A stretch of 64,000 nucleotides of DNA from Nymphaea colorata (lineage: Eukaryota; Streptophyta; Magnoliopsida; Nymphaeales; Nymphaeaceae): NCBI RefSeq assembly GCF_008831285.2, contig NC_045138.2, positions 37,997,115 to 38,061,114 of the forward strand. Reading direction: 5' to 3'. Positions 62,011 through 64,000 of the stretch are shown one piece after another. A model generated the notes under the pieces. That model had not been told where the DNA came from and did not search any database. It was given only the letters and a program-made list of their open reading frames with translations. Position 1 is the first letter of the stretch, and every line of letters starts with the position of its first letter. Both the position numbers and the translations under genes were made by a program.

Positions 62011-62861
62011 TTCTCATCATTCCCATAGGACTTGAGAAATTGTAAATAACTACAAAAAGAAAAAAATATGTTCCACTACCAATAGCTAGCTGAAAAAGCA
62101 TATTCCCTTTCTATGCTACAAAATCTTTAAGAAAAAATAGAAAAAAAGATCGTTTTCTTATAAATTCCCCATGAATCATCTAAACTCCACTGGATTGCCA
62201 TCCGTCTTGATGCTTGCCCGCTCATCGCTCGACCCAATTGTGAGATTGGGTTCAGGCAAGGTGGGTCTGTTAGGTTTGTGTCGAAAAGACATACTTTTCA
62301 GCTGGGCTTGGACCCACTTAAAGTAGGTCCAGTGCCTTATCCACTTGAGCAGGCAACCCAAGATCCAGATCCATGAAAATCTGAAATCCAGACTAAGATT
62401 GGATTAGACAACAAAGATTCGCAACTTTATGACAGTCCAGGAAGATCAATCAGCACCAATTGTAGAGGCTGGGCTCTTCTCGTATTCGATCTTCATTAGG
62501 ATCATCTAATGGGAATATGGAGCTACCGAGTCCTCATGGTCCAAAGCTGGTTTAAAATTTGATTCCCTTCTGCTAAGGGGATTCGTAATTGTGTATCCAG
62601 ATTGTTTATTTAGATTTTTTCTTTCATGCTTCATTAAATCCAATCACATTTAGAAAAACCCATGTTCATTAAAAAAAAAATGAAAATTTTAGTTTAGTTT
62701 ATATAAAAATTTTGAAAAATAATATTTGGGTTCTAGTTAAAATTTGAAACTATAATTCTATCTCTGTAATAAAAAATTGTTACATATTTAAGTTAAAAGA
62801 ATGCCGTAGCAGCCTGAGCCGTTCAGCTTTCAAGTGATATTCTGAGTCAGCATTGTCTCAC
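62011..62861. other. Unassigned DNA between inverted promoter-like blocks
   Basis: AT-rich, with no recognised coding sequence or element. Confidence 0.5.
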
Positions 62862-63670
62862 TACACTTGCAAATGGATCCAAATCCAATACAGCAAAACG
62901 CATTAAAGATCAAATCCAAATCAGGCGCACCAGCCTGTAAATAACTGAAAAGCACAGGGCCAGTGTCGTCATTATAAAGGCTTTTATTCCTCGGAAGAGG
63001 GAGACGGGGATCGCCTGGTGGCACCGCAGGAATCTACTGTGAGTTGCAGTGTTTATATTAACGCGCCCACAGTCAGCCGATACTTTTGTGGAGGGAGGGG
63101 CGCTTTCTTCCTCTTCATCATCGCCGTCTGTCCCAGCTCTCTGCATCTTTCTTTCTTTTCTGAAAAGGGAAAAAGTCGAGAAGACGAAGGACGAAGGAAG
63201 GCGGTCGCAAGAATTCATCTCGGGTTGGTGGCTGAGTCGTGCGATGTTGTGGCGGGTAAGGGAATGGCTTGATCTGTGGGGTTTGGGGAAGGCCGGACTT
63301 TTCTGAGTATCGTCCTCTACCTTCCCTAAATTTTCGTTCCTTCTTCTTCTCTGCCCCTTCCCTTCCCCTTCTGCCTTTCTCTGGAGATCCTACCTAGTAG
63401 CTACACGATCGTCGAGCGCGGAACGTGGGAAAGGAAAAACAAGAAAGCTAGACACGAAGAACGAAAGAATCCAAGCCAGAGCTTCCTTCAAGGCCGGTCG
63501 GAGCACCGCCGGAGATCAATTTCTCCCGATTCCGTTCTCACGCTCGCAATACCGGAAAAGGTGAATTCATCTGCTCTTTTTTCTGTGTTCGCGTGCCCTT
63601 CCTCCCCTGAGGGGTTTCCCGTCCACTTTTCTTTTTCGAGCCGTGGTTTACTTAGTAAGATTACCAAACC
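62862..63670 (+). repeat. Promoter/5'-UTR-like duplicated block, copy 2
   Basis: Nearly identical to 44040-44868, including gcgcccacagtcagccgata, the ttttctgagtatcgtcctc segment and the putative donor ggaaaag/gtgaattc. Right of 63670 it continues into different sequence, unlike copy 1. Confidence 0.8.
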
Positions 63671-63929
63671 GCCCTTGGTTAATTTCAGAATTCCTCACTT
63701 TTTCTTCTTGCGATGAGGTTAGTGGAGATTTTGATGCGTGTTTATCTCGTTTCCTTTCCAAGTCAAATCCTTGACTAGAGATTGGTGCCACTGATTCCCG
63801 ATCGCATTGTCTATTTGTGTGGCCACGCTCAACGTTCCACCTTTATCCCATTTTTTCCGGATAAAGTGGTTCTAGGTCCGGCATTTCTAGAAATAAGTTA
63901 CCGAAAAATCTCACCCCCTGTCTGGTCTG

Positions 63930-64000
63930 GACGGGCCGAACGAACGCGTGGTGCTAGGTCAAAAGTCGGCTCGAGTTCGACACGTGGCTCGCGTAGACGA
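63930..64000. repeat. Start of a further copy of the second duplicated block's 5' flank
   Basis: Matches 36975-37045 (ggctcgagttcgacacgtgg, then cgtagacga), truncated by the window edge. Confidence 0.75.

Noticed and set aside
1-64000. CRISPR array or bacterial-type operon
   Set aside because: No regularly spaced short direct repeats with unique spacers, and all recognised genes have spliceosomal introns.

Overview
The window is nuclear DNA of a flowering plant. The genes have GT-AG introns in consistent phase, 5' leaders are CT-rich, intergenic DNA is AT-rich, and the recognisable products are plant families: a 4R-MYB SNAPc4 homologue, a GH5 endo-beta-mannanase, a type 3 metallothionein and mitochondrial ribosomal protein L21. 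I could not assign a species.

Region 1 (1-7.1 kb, + strand) holds the 3' part of a SNAPc4/MYB4R1 gene, eight exons from the window edge to a stop at 7124. Its last exon carries an unusual in-frame array of four ~90-residue repeats. Region 2 (7.1-12.9 kb) is intergenic, with possible exon remnants near 10.6-11.1 kb. Region 3 (12.9-16.55 kb, + strand) is a complete five-exon endo-1,4-beta-mannosidase gene. Region 4 (18.3-19.5 kb, - strand) is a complete three-exon metallothionein type 3 gene with a TATA box. Region 5 (19.5-24.2 kb) is intergenic with MITE-like elements. Region 6 (24.3-28.3 kb, + strand) is a complete five-exon gene for mitochondrial ribosomal protein L21 with an acidic linker.

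Region 7 (about 29.7 kb to the end) has no intact gene that I recognise. It is a mosaic of locally duplicated blocks. A ~6-7 kb block occurs at 29.76-35.95 and 50.3-57.3 kb, and its right half occurs again at 38.5-41.8 kb. A second block lies at 37.2-38.5 and 44.9-46.2 kb, and a block with overlapping sequence begins at 63.9 kb. A GC-rich, promoter/5'-UTR-like block lies at 44.04-44.87 and 62.86-63.68 kb, with inverted partial copies at 43.6 and 61.2 kb. The spacing suggests a tandem duplication with a period near 19-20 kb. Between these blocks are several long inverted repeats (42.0-43.5, 43.6-44.4, 57.4-57.6, 59.8-60.7 kb) and a ~3.6 kb element with inverted ends (46.6-50.2 kb). That element contains exon-like pieces of an ENOD93-like gene and a KH-domain gene, i.e. 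a possible Pack-type transposon.

The four genes are unrelated housekeeping, cell-wall and metal-handling functions; nothing suggests they work as a cluster. The most unusual material is the SNAPc4 tail repeat, the gene-fragment-carrying element and the modular array with its palindromes. I saw no CRISPR, no viral polyprotein and no complete transposase.
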